DNA of 64,000 nt from JBAYOE01 sp050950065 (GTDB lineage: Bacteria; Spirochaetota; Spirochaetia; Sphaerochaetales; Sphaerochaetaceae), in contig JBMNGX010000003.1 of assembly GCA_050950065.1 (NCBI GenBank), forward strand, positions 1 to 64,000. The letters run 5' to 3'. Shown in pieces: positions 36,894 through 45,632 of this stretch. The notes under the pieces are model-generated. The model was not told the DNA's origin. It worked only from the letters and a program-made list of their open reading frames with translations, and ran no database searches. Position numbers and translations under genes: made by a program. Position 1 is the first letter of the stretch. Every line of letters starts with the position of its first letter.

Positions 36894-37889
36894 ATGAGTT
36901 CTACTATCTTTGATGTTGCACGGGTGTGTGGCTTTTCTAAAACTACCATATCTCGCGCATTTTCATCTCCAGAGATGGTCTCTGAGAGAACTCGAAATAT
37001 TATTTACAAAGCAGCTAAAGAGGTTAACTACACCCCCAATGCTATTGCTCGGGCAATGGTACGTAAAAAGACAAACAACATTGGCTTTATAGTTAACGAC
37101 CAACAATACCCTGTAGTTTTAAACCCCTTCTACTCCCCTATTTTTGAGGGGGTCTTACAAGTTGGTAGAGAACGTGAGTACTCTGTTTTTATAGCTAGTG
37201 AAAAAGATATTCAACTTCCAACTGGTCAAGTTTATGTAAAAAAGCAGATGGATGGGGTGATTATTTGTGGAAAAACTGAACAAAGTGTCATTGAAGGTTT
37301 TAGAGCTCAAAATATTCCAGTAGTTATTTTAAACAACGTATACGATTTAGAAGAGTTAGTTTGTGTCACTGTTGATCACTACGGAGGAACAGTTAGAGCT
37401 ATTGAACATTTAATAGAAAAAGGGATCGAAGATATTGCTATCATCTCAGGACACTTCTCCCCCTATGTCTACAACGAACGCTTTAAAGCTTATACAGACA
37501 CTTTAGCAAAGCATAACATCCCTTTAAAAAGTGAATTTGTTAAAACAATTGAACCAACTATGAGTGAAGCTAAAAAGTGTGCAACACAACTTTTATCACT
37601 TGAAGATAGACCAAAAGCTATTTTTGCAACTAACGACTTGATTGCTATTGGGGTTATTAAAACAGCCCTTAGGGCTAATCTAAGAATCCCAGAAGATCTT
37701 TCAGTTGTAGGTTTTGATGATAGTAATTTCAGTGAAATCATCGAACCAGAGTTAACAACTGTCCGTATTGATAAAGAGGAGATGGGGAGAATAGCTGCCA
37801 ATAAATTGATCGACATTCTCAGTGGAAAGAAATTTGAGAAAGAGATAATTGAGTGTCAAACTAAATTAATCGTAAGGGGAACAACTTAG
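36894..37889 (+). CDS. LacI-family transcriptional regulator
   Basis: The ATG at 36894 (GGGGAG upstream) starts the HTH directly: STIFDVARVCGFSKTTISRAF, then hinge YTPNAIARAMV. The frame is open 24 codons further but that segment covers the promoter and operator. The sensor domain is of the periplasmic-binding type with DVDVD-like IFATNDLIAIG and VVGFDDS. It heads an operon with a metallo-beta-lactamase-fold gene and the tctCBA genes, so its inducer is probably the carboxylate imported by that system. Confidence 0.92.
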   Translation: MSSTIFDVARVCGFSKTTISRAFSSPEMVSERTRNIIYKAAKEVNYTPNAIARAMVRKKTNNIGFIVNDQQYPVVLNPFYSPIFEGVLQVGREREYSVFIASEKDIQLPTGQVYVKKQMDGVIICGKTEQSVIEGFRAQNIPVVILNNVYDLEELVCVTVDHYGGTVRAIEHLIEKGIEDIAIISGHFSPYVYNERFKAYTDTLAKHNIPLKSEFVKTIEPTMSEAKKCATQLLSLEDRPKAIFATNDLIAIGVIKTALRANLRIPEDLSVVGFDDSNFSEIIEPELTTVRIDKEEMGRIAANKLIDILSGKKFEKEIIECQTKLIVRGTT

Positions 37890-37892
37890 AAG

Positions 37893-38852
37893 ATGACTGA
37901 AATTTCATTTATCAACGTAGGTTACGGAGAAGCAATATTAATAAAACACAACAATCGTTGGGCCCTTATTGATGGAGGCAGTAGCCTACCACAAGAATTT
38001 GTGGGCAACAGAACTTCATTAAAAGAGTATTTAAAACAACAAAACATTGAGACTTTAGAGTTTGTTGTTGTGACCCATATTCACGAAGATCATGTGTGTG
38101 GAATTAATGAAATTTTAAACAGTGTTGAGATTAAACACTTCTATCTTCCCTATTTCCCCAACATTGTTGGTTCAAAAGATATCGAACTGTTAGATGATCA
38201 ACCATTTAACCTTTATGCCTATGCAAAAGCTTTTAATGGTTATAAAGAGATTTTAACTTTTGCTAAAGAGAATAAAATTAAGTGCACTAACGTAGCTTTG
38301 TTTCGCCACATAAGTCCTTTTGGTGATCTCTTTAGAATCGATGTTGTTGAGCCCTCTTATCAAAGTACTCTACGCTACAGTCGCTTATTAGAAGTTTTAA
38401 GTAGTGAAACTGATGTAACTAAACAGTGGGATTTAATCAAATTTTTAGATGCCGAATCTAATGACCACTCTTTAGTCACTATTTTAAGAGTTGATAACAG
38501 CTCCTTAATCTTAACTGCCGATAATTGCCCATCCAATTGGGATGATAAAACGTTTTTATTTCTCCGAAATGGGAACGTTCTCAAATTGCCACATCATGGG
38601 CAAGCAGATGCAGTGGACACCAAATTATTATCAAATTTAGGAGTTGAATATGTTGTCACTAGCACCTCTAGTGACCGACGGCACAACAGTGCCAACAAGA
38701 TAGTTTATGACCAAATAAAGGGGGCTAAAAAAGATGTTGAGTTTTTGTTTACCGATGAAACAGAGTACCTACCCTATTTCATTAACAAACGAACCAACTT
38801 ACAAGCTCTCACATTTGTGATTAAAGATAAAAAAATTGAATTAAAAATGTAA
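37893..38852 (+). CDS. Metallo-beta-lactamase-fold hydrolase
   Basis: 319 aa with the metal motif THIHEDHVCG (HxHxDH) near residue 65, further His/Asp ligands in ILTADN and KLPHHGQAD, an arrangement like the ComEC C-terminal domain and related stand-alone hydrolases. No signal peptide. It starts three bases after the lacI-like stop and precedes the transporter genes, so it is part of that regulon. It could hydrolyse a lactone or ester form of the transported acid, but this is speculation. Confidence 0.8.
   Translation: MTEISFINVGYGEAILIKHNNRWALIDGGSSLPQEFVGNRTSLKEYLKQQNIETLEFVVVTHIHEDHVCGINEILNSVEIKHFYLPYFPNIVGSKDIELLDDQPFNLYAYAKAFNGYKEILTFAKENKIKCTNVALFRHISPFGDLFRIDVVEPSYQSTLRYSRLLEVLSSETDVTKQWDLIKFLDAESNDHSLVTILRVDNSSLILTADNCPSNWDDKTFLFLRNGNVLKLPHHGQADAVDTKLLSNLGVEYVVTSTSSDRRHNSANKIVYDQIKGAKKDVEFLFTDETEYLPYFINKRTNLQALTFVIKDKKIELKM
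38569..38584. promoter_or_regulatory. Second LacI-type operator inside the hydrolase gene
   Basis: ATGGGAACGTTCTCAA matches the upstream palindrome at 36861 in 14 of 16 positions, including the whole GGAACGTTCT-like core. It lies about 300 bases before the tctC start and 1.7 kb from the first operator. It could act as an auxiliary looping site or roadblock. Confidence 0.45.
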
Positions 38853-38864
38853 CTGTAAGTTACA
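38848..38864. promoter_or_regulatory. Inverted repeat before tctC
   Basis: TGTAACT and AGTTACA are separated by three bases, overlapping the stop codon of the hydrolase gene and 20 bases ahead of the tctC start. It may be an operator or an mRNA hairpin. Confidence 0.4.
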
Positions 38865-38884
38865 AAAACATAAGGAGAAAAGAG

Positions 38885-39853
38885 ATGAGAAAATTTTTGA
38901 TCATTGCACTGGTGTTGTTACTCACATTTGGGACTCTCTTTGCCCAAGGGAGCAAAGAAGAGGCTAAATTCCCCTCAAAGAAGGTTACAATAATTATGCC
39001 TTGGGGCTTAGGTGGCGGACCTGATACCATTGCAAGAAAAGTTGCCTCTTACGGAGAGAAGTATCTTGGAGTTCCTGTTATTGTTGAAAATAAGATTGGT
39101 GGTGCTGGAACTATCGCAATGGACGCTTTGATGCAAGCAAAAGATGATGGTTACACCATGGTTGTCTCCAACGGGCCACTATTTTCATTAACCCCAGCTT
39201 TTGTTGATGTTGATTACACCATTGAAGATATTACACCTTTGATTGGAATGAGAGTTGTTGAGTTTGTTATTCTATCAAATCCAAAATACAGTAATATTAA
39301 AACATTGGACGAGCTAATTGCATTAGGCAGAAGCGGAAAGAGCATTAAGTATGCAACCACTGGTGGCCCTGGAAACGATAGTTACACAATGATCTCTGTC
39401 TTATTCAAAAAATTGAACATCAACGCTCAAGCTGTCCCATACGATGGAGGACAAGATGCTATTAACGCCCTTTTAGGCGGGCACGTTGATATTGCTATTG
39501 GTTCTCCCCCTGTTTACCAAGACTATGTTCGTAGTGGAGAGTTTGCTTGTCTTGGAACATTCATTCCAGATGGGATTGAAGTTGACGGAATTGGAAGAAT
39601 CCCCTCATTCAAAGAGCAAGGTATTGCAGCAGAGTTTGTTGGAATGGACTACTTCGCAGTTAAAAGCAGCGTAGATCAAGAGAAAAAAGATGTTCTTACA
39701 AAATTCATTAAAGATGTTTATGCTGATCCAACTTTTATCGAGTTCATGACTAGTTTAGACATGGAGCCTTGGGGTGCAACAGAAGCTGAAATTCTCAATG
39801 AGATCAACTTGCAAAGTGCCGCAATGAAAGAGTATATCGAATTACTCAAATAG
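38885..39853 (+). CDS. TctC-type tricarboxylate-binding protein (Bug family)
   Basis: 322 aa. Signal peptide ending LFAQGSKEEA, again without a lipobox. FPSKKVTIIMPWGLGGGPDTIARKVA is the Bug/TctC opening with the carboxylate-binding loop, and YATTGGPGNDSYTM and VPYDGGQDAINALLGGHVD follow. It captures a carboxylate in the periplasm for the TctAB membrane complex encoded downstream. Natural ligands of the family range from citrate to terephthalate, so the substrate is open. Confidence 0.92.
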   Translation: MRKFLIIALVLLLTFGTLFAQGSKEEAKFPSKKVTIIMPWGLGGGPDTIARKVASYGEKYLGVPVIVENKIGGAGTIAMDALMQAKDDGYTMVVSNGPLFSLTPAFVDVDYTIEDITPLIGMRVVEFVILSNPKYSNIKTLDELIALGRSGKSIKYATTGGPGNDSYTMISVLFKKLNINAQAVPYDGGQDAINALLGGHVDIAIGSPPVYQDYVRSGEFACLGTFIPDGIEVDGIGRIPSFKEQGIAAEFVGMDYFAVKSSVDQEKKDVLTKFIKDVYADPTFIEFMTSLDMEPWGATEAEILNEINLQSAAMKEYIELLK

Positions 39854-39861
39854 TATTTATT

Positions 39862-39883
39862 GTGGGGCGGTTTTCCGCCCCAC
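39862..39883 (+). other. Strong GC-rich hairpin between tctC and tctB
   Basis: GTGGGGCGG and CCGCCCCAC pair perfectly around TTTT. There is no T-run after it, so it probably stabilises the tctC mRNA or attenuates reading into tctBA, giving more binding protein than channel. Confidence 0.7.
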
Positions 39884-39904
39884 TCAATAGTGGGAAATAA
39901 TTTT

Positions 39905-40369
39905 ATGAAAATTAAATATAATGGTGAGATAATAGTTGGTTTTATATTCACTTTAGTTGCAGCTATTCTCTTACTTAAAATTCCAACAGAGATAAAAACC
40001 TTAGAAACAACTGCAATCAATGCACAAACTGTTCCTAAGATAGCCTTAGGTGGATTAGGTATTTTTTCTTTCCTCTTATTTTTACAAGGGCTATTATTGT
40101 TGCCTAAAAAAGAGGTTGTTTTTGGGGGTGATTTGTACGCATCTAAAGAATTCAAAGATACGATTCGTTCATTTATATACATTGGAATCCTCGTAGTTTA
40201 TGCAATTCTTTTTAAAGTTGTGGGGTTCATTGTATCGAGTATCTATTTAATCTTTGCTGTGCTTATCTACTATGGGGCAAAAAAGAAGTCTTACTATATT
40301 ATTGCACTGATTATTAGTGCACTAGTTTATTTAGTCTTCGCCAAAGTATTGAATATCTCTTTACCATAG
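39905..40369 (+). CDS. TctB-family small membrane subunit
   Basis: The ATG at 39905 is chosen because the longer frame from 39860 would include the hairpin. 154 aa with four hydrophobic segments, the standard TctB layout. It forms the minor membrane part of the tripartite tricarboxylate transporter with TctA, whose gene follows after 22 bases. Confidence 0.82.
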   Translation: MKIKYNGEIIVGFIFTLVAAILLLKIPTEIKTLETTAINAQTVPKIALGGLGIFSFLLFLQGLLLLPKKEVVFGGDLYASKEFKDTIRSFIYIGILVVYAILFKVVGFIVSSIYLIFAVLIYYGAKKKSYYIIALIISALVYLVFAKVLNISLP

Positions 40370-40391
40370 AGCATCACTAAAGGTGGATAAT

Positions 40392-41897
40392 ATGGATTTA
40401 TTTCAACAAGGTCTTGCCATACTCCTTAATTGGCAAATACTTTTAGCTATTCCAATTGGGTTAGCATTAGGAATTATTGTGGGTGCTATCCCAGGATTAA
40501 CAAGTGACTTGGGTATCATTTTGTGTATCCCTTTAACTTATACACTACAACCAACTGTTGCCATTTTGGTCTTATTGGCAATTTATGTTGGAGGAACTTA
40601 TGGGGGCTCAATTACTGCAATATTGATAAACACCCCAGGAACCTCAGCTAACGCTGCTACATTGTTTGATGGCTATCCCATGGCTCAAAAAGGGGAAGCT
40701 TTTAAAGCCCTTTCGATGGCCCTTTTTGCCTCTACTATTGGGGGTCTTATTAGTGCTTTTGTCCTTCTATTTGCAGCTCCTCCAATTGCAAAGGTAACTC
40801 TGATGTTTGGCCCTGCTGAATATCTCTCTTTGGCAATCTTTGGATTATCAGTTATTGCCGGAGTTTCCAATGAGAATATTCTTAAAGGATTAATTGGGGC
40901 CTGTATTGGTATTTTTGTCTCAACCATTGGGCTGGATGTAATTAGTGGAACAGTGCGCTTTACCTTTGGCAACGTTCAACTTAGAAGGGGAATTGATTTA
41001 ATTATTGCGCTTATTGGTCTTTTTGCAATTTCAGAGATTTTGATGAAGGCAAAATACAACCCTAAAACAGATCACAAAATTGTTGATGCTGCCTCAATTA
41101 CAGGTAACAAGGTAACAAAAGAGGAGTACAAAAGAGTTCGTAAGCCAATAGCAATAGGGACAATAATTGGAACAATCATTGGAGCTACTCCTGGTACAGG
41201 AGGGGGCTTAGCAGCTTTTATCTCATACAACCAAGTTAAACAATCCTCTAAACACCCTGAGACTTTTGGTAAAGGAGAAATTCAAGGGGTTGCTGCTTCT
41301 GAATCGGCAAACAACGCAGCTTGTGGTGGAACAATGATTCCAATGTTAACTTTAGGAGTTCCTGGAGATGGTGCAACAGCCATCTTAATGGGGGCATTTA
41401 TGGTTCATGGCTTAGTCCCAGGTCCAATGCTCTTTAAAGAACAAGGGCCAATCTTGTATGCCATTATGTTGGGTTTAATAGTTGTTAACATCAGCTTATG
41501 GTTCTTTGGAAACATCTTTACCCGCTTTTATGCCCACATTACCCGTATCCCATTTGAACTACTTGCTTGTATTGTTTTAACATTCTGTGCAGCTGGAGCT
41601 TACTCAACAAACAACAATATTTATGATGTCTATTATATTTTCATCTTTGGAGTAATAGCTTATTACTTAAGATTGATGAATTTCCAATTGGTCCCAATTT
41701 TACTAGGTATTGTATTGGGCCCATTAGCTGAGATGAACTTTAGAAGGGCTTTGATTTTATCAGATGGAAGTTACAGCATATTTGTAACTCGCCCAATCAG
41801 CTTAGCTTTCTTATTAATAGCTGCAGCCTCTATTTTAACTTTCACAATTAAGAACATAAAAGAAGATCGAAGGTTGAAACGAGAAAGCCTCACTTAA
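40392..41897 (+). CDS. TctA-family large membrane subunit
   Basis: About 501 aa, start ATG at 40392 with AAGGTGG upstream (an in-frame GTG lies three codons earlier). GAIPGLTSDLGIILCIPLTY in the first helix region and the repeated GATPGTGGGLAAFISYNQVK in the second half are the signature of TctA. About eleven or twelve membrane helices. Together with TctB and the binding protein it makes a sodium- or proton-driven carboxylate importer. A clean terminator follows. Confidence 0.92.
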   Translation: MDLFQQGLAILLNWQILLAIPIGLALGIIVGAIPGLTSDLGIILCIPLTYTLQPTVAILVLLAIYVGGTYGGSITAILINTPGTSANAATLFDGYPMAQKGEAFKALSMALFASTIGGLISAFVLLFAAPPIAKVTLMFGPAEYLSLAIFGLSVIAGVSNENILKGLIGACIGIFVSTIGLDVISGTVRFTFGNVQLRRGIDLIIALIGLFAISEILMKAKYNPKTDHKIVDAASITGNKVTKEEYKRVRKPIAIGTIIGTIIGATPGTGGGLAAFISYNQVKQSSKHPETFGKGEIQGVAASESANNAACGGTMIPMLTLGVPGDGATAILMGAFMVHGLVPGPMLFKEQGPILYAIMLGLIVVNISLWFFGNIFTRFYAHITRIPFELLACIVLTFCAAGAYSTNNNIYDVYYIFIFGVIAYYLRLMNFQLVPILLGIVLGPLAEMNFRRALILSDGSYSIFVTRPISLAFLLIAAASILTFTIKNIKEDRRLKRESLT

Positions 41898-41904
41898 AGG
41901 ATTA

Positions 41905-41932
41905 AAGCCCCTCCCACTGGGGCTTTTTTTTT
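41905..41932 (+). terminator. Rho-independent terminator of the tct operon
   Basis: AAGCCCC and GGGGCTT form a 7-bp stem with a seven-base loop, followed by a run of T from the stem end to 41932, eight bases after the tctA stop. Confidence 0.92.
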
Positions 41933-41975
41933 AACACAGTTTGCAACCTTATAAATAATAGTTTAAATTGCTAGT

Positions 41976-42347
41976 GTGAAAATAATAATACAACTTTTGC
42001 TATTTTTAATAATCGCTATTGTGAGTAACTATGCAGTTACTCTCTTTCCTTTCCCTTTTGCAGCCTCTATTTTAGCTATCATCATCTTATTTATTTTGTT
42101 GATAACTAAGATAGTTAAGATTGCCCAAATAGAAAAAGTTGCGAACTTCTTTTTAAATCATATTTCACTACTGTTTATTGCCCCTGTTGTCGATATAGTT
42201 AACCACTACACCCACTTTGGTTCAGCAATAATCATAAAGTTTATCATTGCTGCTTCAGCGGCAACTATTTTCACTTTCTTAGCAACAGCCTATTCGGTAA
42301 AGCTAACTCTTTATTTAATTAATAAAAGGAATCAATTTGATGGGTAA
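41976..42347 (+). CDS. LrgA/CidA-like membrane protein
   Basis: 123 aa with four hydrophobic helices, including LLFIAPVVDIVNHYTHFG in place of the usual LFVPAGVGLI region of LrgA. GTG start and no strong ribosome site. It overlaps the start of the LrgB gene by eight bases. LrgA/CidA proteins are small holin-like or metabolite-export subunits paired with LrgB; the divergence here makes the assignment rest partly on the neighbour. Confidence 0.7.
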   Translation: MKIIIQLLLFLIIAIVSNYAVTLFPFPFAASILAIIILFILLITKIVKIAQIEKVANFFLNHISLLFIAPVVDIVNHYTHFGSAIIIKFIIAASAATIFTFLATAYSVKLTLYLINKRNQFDG

Positions 42348-43008
42348 TTATATTTTTTCAATTGGATTAACTTTAGTTGCCTATCTAATAAGTCGCTATA
42401 TTAGTAAGAAAGTGGACTCCCCTTTAGCAAATATTGTTTTGTTAGGTTCTATCTTTGTGATTGCGTTTCTTTTAATCTTTAAAATCCCCATAGACAACTT
42501 CAAAGAGGGATCTTACCCTCTAACACTCTTATTTGTTCCTGCAACTGCCTCCTTTGCTCTCCCTATTTATAAAGAGATTGAGACTTTGAAAAAGTACTTT
42601 TGGGTTATCGTTGTTGGTTGTAGTGTTGGAGCTGTCACCTCAATAGCCGCCTCTTTAGCTTTAGCCCACCTTTTCGACTTAGATCAAATCTTTAAAACTG
42701 CCTTAGTAACAAAGTCTGTAACTTCAGCCATCGCTTTAGAGCTAGCTGCTTTAATTGGTGGAGAGGCCTCTTTAGCGGTCTTAGCTGTTTCTGCTACTGG
42801 GATATCAGGAATTGTTATTATCCCCTACTTAATTAAGATTTTTAAAATTGATAACCCGCTAGCTCAAGGAATTGGCTTTGGGACAACAGCTCATGTAATG
42901 GGAACTTCAAAAGCCTCTGAGTATGGTCTTATTCAAGCAGCAACTGGTGGTATTGCAATAGTATTTACTTCAATAGTGACAATGGTTGTTGTCTTAAGTC
43001 TCTTTTAA
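42340..43008 (+). CDS. LrgB-family membrane protein
   Basis: ATG at 42340 with AAAAGGA upstream; 222 aa with seven or so helices. SYPLTLLFVPATASFALPIYKE and the C-terminal GTTAHVMGTSKASEYG are classic LrgB motifs. Family members work with LrgA/CidA and, in some bacteria and plastids, export pyruvate or glycolate. Following a carboxylate importer operon, a role in small-acid export or pressure control is reasonable but unproven. Confidence 0.88.
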   Translation: MGNYIFSIGLTLVAYLISRYISKKVDSPLANIVLLGSIFVIAFLLIFKIPIDNFKEGSYPLTLLFVPATASFALPIYKEIETLKKYFWVIVVGCSVGAVTSIAASLALAHLFDLDQIFKTALVTKSVTSAIALELAALIGGEASLAVLAVSATGISGIVIIPYLIKIFKIDNPLAQGIGFGTTAHVMGTSKASEYGLIQAATGGIAIVFTSIVTMVVVLSLF

Positions 43009-43030
43009 ATATCAATATGTAGTAATAATC

Positions 43031-43678
43031 TTAAGGATTTATAGAAAATACTTTAGATGGTGTTCTTACCATTTCAACAAGGCGGTTTTCTATCTTATGC
43101 CAATCAAAGCTCTCACCAATAAGTTGAACGGTTTCTGTTTCATAATCGATATCGGCAAAATATAACAAAGCTTTAACTGGAGAAAGCAAGTTTACACCCT
43201 CATACTTTTGAACATAAAAGCTCATCATCTCATTTAATGAGTACTGGGTGGATAAGTAAGCTATATCAACAAAATCTTTAATACGAGTCCCATTGTCTAT
43301 GATTGCTGAGAGCTTCATAGCAATTACATCCTCTAGGCTAAGCATTCTTATCTTTCTATTTTCATAATTTTCAATATCTTTAATTAAAGGATAGTCATAG
43401 GTTATAAAATCAACAAAAACATCTCCTATCAATCCTTTTAAAGTATTTTTAGATTCAAAAGAACTTTTGAAATTGTAGAATTGAGTTAAATGACTACGTA
43501 AAATGTTTGTATCAATACTATCTCTAGTAAATAAATCTAAGTCTATGCTAATCCTGTGACCTATTCTAAGGGCAATAGAGGTTCCCCCAACTAAATAAAA
43601 GTTATGGAACTTTTTATCATTCATAATCTTTATCAATAGTTCATAAACTGTTTTCTCAACTGCTGATTTTTGTAACAT
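43031..43678 (-). CDS. AbiEii-type nucleotidyltransferase (toxin-like)
   Basis: 215 aa. FYLVGGTSIALRIGHRISIDLDLFTR holds the GGTxLxLR...D-D motif of the MNT fold used by AbiEii/AbiGii toxins; SLEDVIAMKLSAI(I)DN...RIKDFVDIAYL is the second family motif. In characterised abortive-infection pairs this protein is the toxin. Its start overlaps the upstream 108-aa gene by 46 bases, as expected for a two-gene module. Confidence 0.85.
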   Translation of the reverse strand: MLQKSAVEKTVYELLIKIMNDKKFHNFYLVGGTSIALRIGHRISIDLDLFTRDSIDTNILRSHLTQFYNFKSSFESKNTLKGLIGDVFVDFITYDYPLIKDIENYENRKIRMLSLEDVIAMKLSAIIDNGTRIKDFVDIAYLSTQYSLNEMMSFYVQKYEGVNLLSPVKALLYFADIDYETETVQLIGESFDWHKIENRLVEMVRTPSKVFSINP

Positions 43679-43959
43679 TGCATTTCCTCTTTTTTTATGT
43701 CAAATAAAACAGTCACTAAGGCAATGGATTTGGGAGTTAAGTGATTAACTTCTAAAAGAATTTTTCTTATATTTTCATATCCCCCATACAGTTGCAACAT
43801 GGCGTACCAATCCTCAACTCTCCCATATTCAACAACTCTTTGGACTACAGTTTTTTTCATTTTATCCCAAGACCAAGAGGGACTAGAGGTATCATATTCC
43901 CACAGAATACCTTTGTTTATTACTTCATCCTTATGTTCTTTCCAATCTTCAAAAAACAT
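43633..43959 (-). CDS. DUF6922-like partner of the AbiEii-type protein
   Basis: 108 aa, start near WKEHKDEVINKGILWEYDTS, then VVQRVVEYGRVEDWYAMLQLYG and a helical tail ending in YKNQQLRKQFMNY. The pattern of a short protein with a vvxrVleyG segment directly upstream of an AbiEii gene is common; it plausibly serves as the antitoxin or a DNA-recognition partner. Family name is from memory. Confidence 0.65.
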   Translation of the reverse strand: MFFEDWKEHKDEVINKGILWEYDTSSPSWSWDKMKKTVVQRVVEYGRVEDWYAMLQLYGGYENIRKILLEVNHLTPKSIALVTVLFDIKKEEMQCYKNQQLRKQFMNY

Positions 43960-44024
43960 TTTGCTACCTCTATAACGCTAATTATACTATAAAATAGAGA
44001 CTATGACATTACACATTGTCCCTA

Positions 44025-44053
44025 TTGACAGCTTTATAGTTAAAGCTTATTCT
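44025..44053 (+). promoter_or_regulatory. Sigma-70-type promoter for the small genes at 44122-44587
   Basis: TTGACA at 44025-44030 and TATTCT at 44048-44053 are 17 bases apart. The start near 44060 is about 60 bases before the first small gene. Confidence 0.6.
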
Positions 44054-44121
44054 TGATTTTAATGACGTGATTTATAGCCAACTTGCAGCGTCAAAAAACA
44101 ATTTGCTAAAAGGAGTTCTTA

Positions 44122-44223
44122 ATGTATCAAGGCAAACCATTAGATTTTCTTGTGAAGGACCTTCCTGTGCAGAGGGAGGTTAGTTATGACGTAGATTTAC
44201 TAAACTCGCTAACTAGAAACTGA
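44122..44223 (+). CDS. Small 33-aa protein, unknown
   Basis: ATG with AAAGGAG seven bases upstream, running 33 codons (MYQGKPLDF ... NSLTRN) to a TGA 13 bases before the next gene, which has its own GGAGG. The promoter and two successive ribosome binding sites argue that this is translated. No family recognised. Confidence 0.5.
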   Translation: MYQGKPLDFLVKDLPVQREVSYDVDLLNSLTRN

Positions 44224-44236
44224 ACAGGAGGATCAA

Positions 44237-44587
44237 ATGCAGTACAAAGTTACAGAAACAATTATTGAAGAAGAGATAAGTGAAACTTATCTAATTGATG
44301 GTGTTCAATACAGCGCCACTATTAAAACATATGGACCTTACGGAGTGTATGGAAATATGAAGTATAGTGATCGCCAAGCTGTTGTTGAAATTGAAAATGT
44401 GGGAACTGTTAGATTGATATTCCCCTCTAAAGAGATGATGTTAATACCTACTGATAGTAATTTAACACGCTTCACTTCTGAAGCTGAAAAGCTCATCACC
44501 TCTGGAGTTGAAAAGTTTATCCGTTTTAACCACCAACTAAAAAACTCTTCATTAGTTGGGGAAAAAGTAGAATATAGTATTGTTTAA
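44237..44587 (+). CDS. Hypothetical 116-aa protein
   Basis: ATG with AGGAGG eight bases upstream. The sequence is soluble and beta-rich at first (YLIDGVQYSATIKTYGPYGVYG, VEIENVGTVRLIF), with an amphipathic helix near the end (LTRFTSEAEKLITSGVEKFIRF). I do not recognise it. It is followed ten bases later by the left end of the IS1182-like remnant, which may have separated it from former neighbours. Confidence 0.6.
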   Translation: MQYKVTETIIEEEISETYLIDGVQYSATIKTYGPYGVYGNMKYSDRQAVVEIENVGTVRLIFPSKEMMLIPTDSNLTRFTSEAEKLITSGVEKFIRFNHQLKNSSLVGEKVEYSIV

Positions 44588-44689
44588 TAAGTTTAAGGGG
44601 CTGTTTCAAAAGTCTTACTTAAAAGGCTAAGAAACGGCCTCTACTTTTTGTACTAATTGTTTATCTGAACAACAAATAAAAGTAATAAA

Positions 44690-44710
44690 GGGGGTTGTGA
44701 AACAACCCCC
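44690..44710. terminator. Hairpin inside the IS left end
   Basis: GGGGGTTGT and ACAACCCCC pair perfectly around GAA, upstream of the transposase start. Such hairpins shield insertion sequences from outside transcription; no T-run follows. Confidence 0.55.
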
Positions 44711-44755
44711 AAACGTGCTACAATTGCATATAACACAAACAATTAGGAGCACAAG

Positions 44756-45461
44756 ATGACTATAACAAACTTTGCCTACCATAGTCAATTATCTTTTGAT
44801 ATTAATTTTTCATTACCCTTGGAAATACAAAGGTTATTGTGCAGATAGTGGTTACGACAGCTATGCTAACCACCAAATGTTAAAAGAGTTGGGTATTAAA
44901 AACTACATAAAACCCAATAACTACGAGCTTTCTAAAAAGAGAAAGTTTAAAAAAGATATTGGTTTACATCAGAACATGCAATACAACGAGAAAGAGGATT
45001 ATTTCCTTTGCAAAGCTGGCAAGAAGTTAAAGGTTGTTGGATTTAGTTCCTCTAAAAGAAAGTATGGAGTGCAGACAAAGGTAACTATTTACAAGTGTGT
45101 TCGTGGTTGTGTTAGTTGTAAATTTAGAAAAGAGTGCATGAAAAGAAGCAGGGGAAAGTACAAGTCTCTTCATGTAGATCGTCAGTTTTATGATTTCCAA
45201 CAAGAGAATCTTAAAAACATAACTACAGATTTTGGTAGTGAAACAAGAGTTAACAGGAGTATTCAAGCTGATGGGGTATTTGCCCAAATTAAATCTAATC
45301 TTGCATTTAATAGATTTAAGAGTTTTGGGAAACAAAGAACTACTACTGAATGGATTTTAATGTGCTTTGCCATGAACAGCATTAGATTAGCAGCTCGTAG
45401 TGATCAAGCTCTAATTGGAAAGCCTTTTTGGCACAGCTTGTTAGATAGCGAAGTTTCATAA
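44756..45461 (+). pseudogene. Internally deleted IS1182-family transposase
   Basis: An ATG at 44756 with AGGAG encodes an N-terminal piece (TNFAYHSQLSFDINFSLPL) that stops at 44848. The C-terminal part reads in another frame from about 44800 to 45461: GYCADSGYDSYANHQ (the DDE Asp region), a CxxCxxxxxC cluster and the final QADGVFAQIKSNLAFNRFKS with the conserved Glu replaced by Asp. Several hundred bases between the two are missing. Confidence 0.8.
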
Positions 45462-45632
45462 AAGTAACTAAATCAAATTTTTACTTCTCTAAATCTTTGT
45501 TCAAAGGGATAGCTATATTTTAAGAACTCTTATTAGCTCTCATTAAGCACTAATACCACTAAATTTAAATAATAATTTAGCTCGACTCGCAAGAACAAAT
45601 AGTAAAAGTGAACGCCCACACCAACAGTAAAG

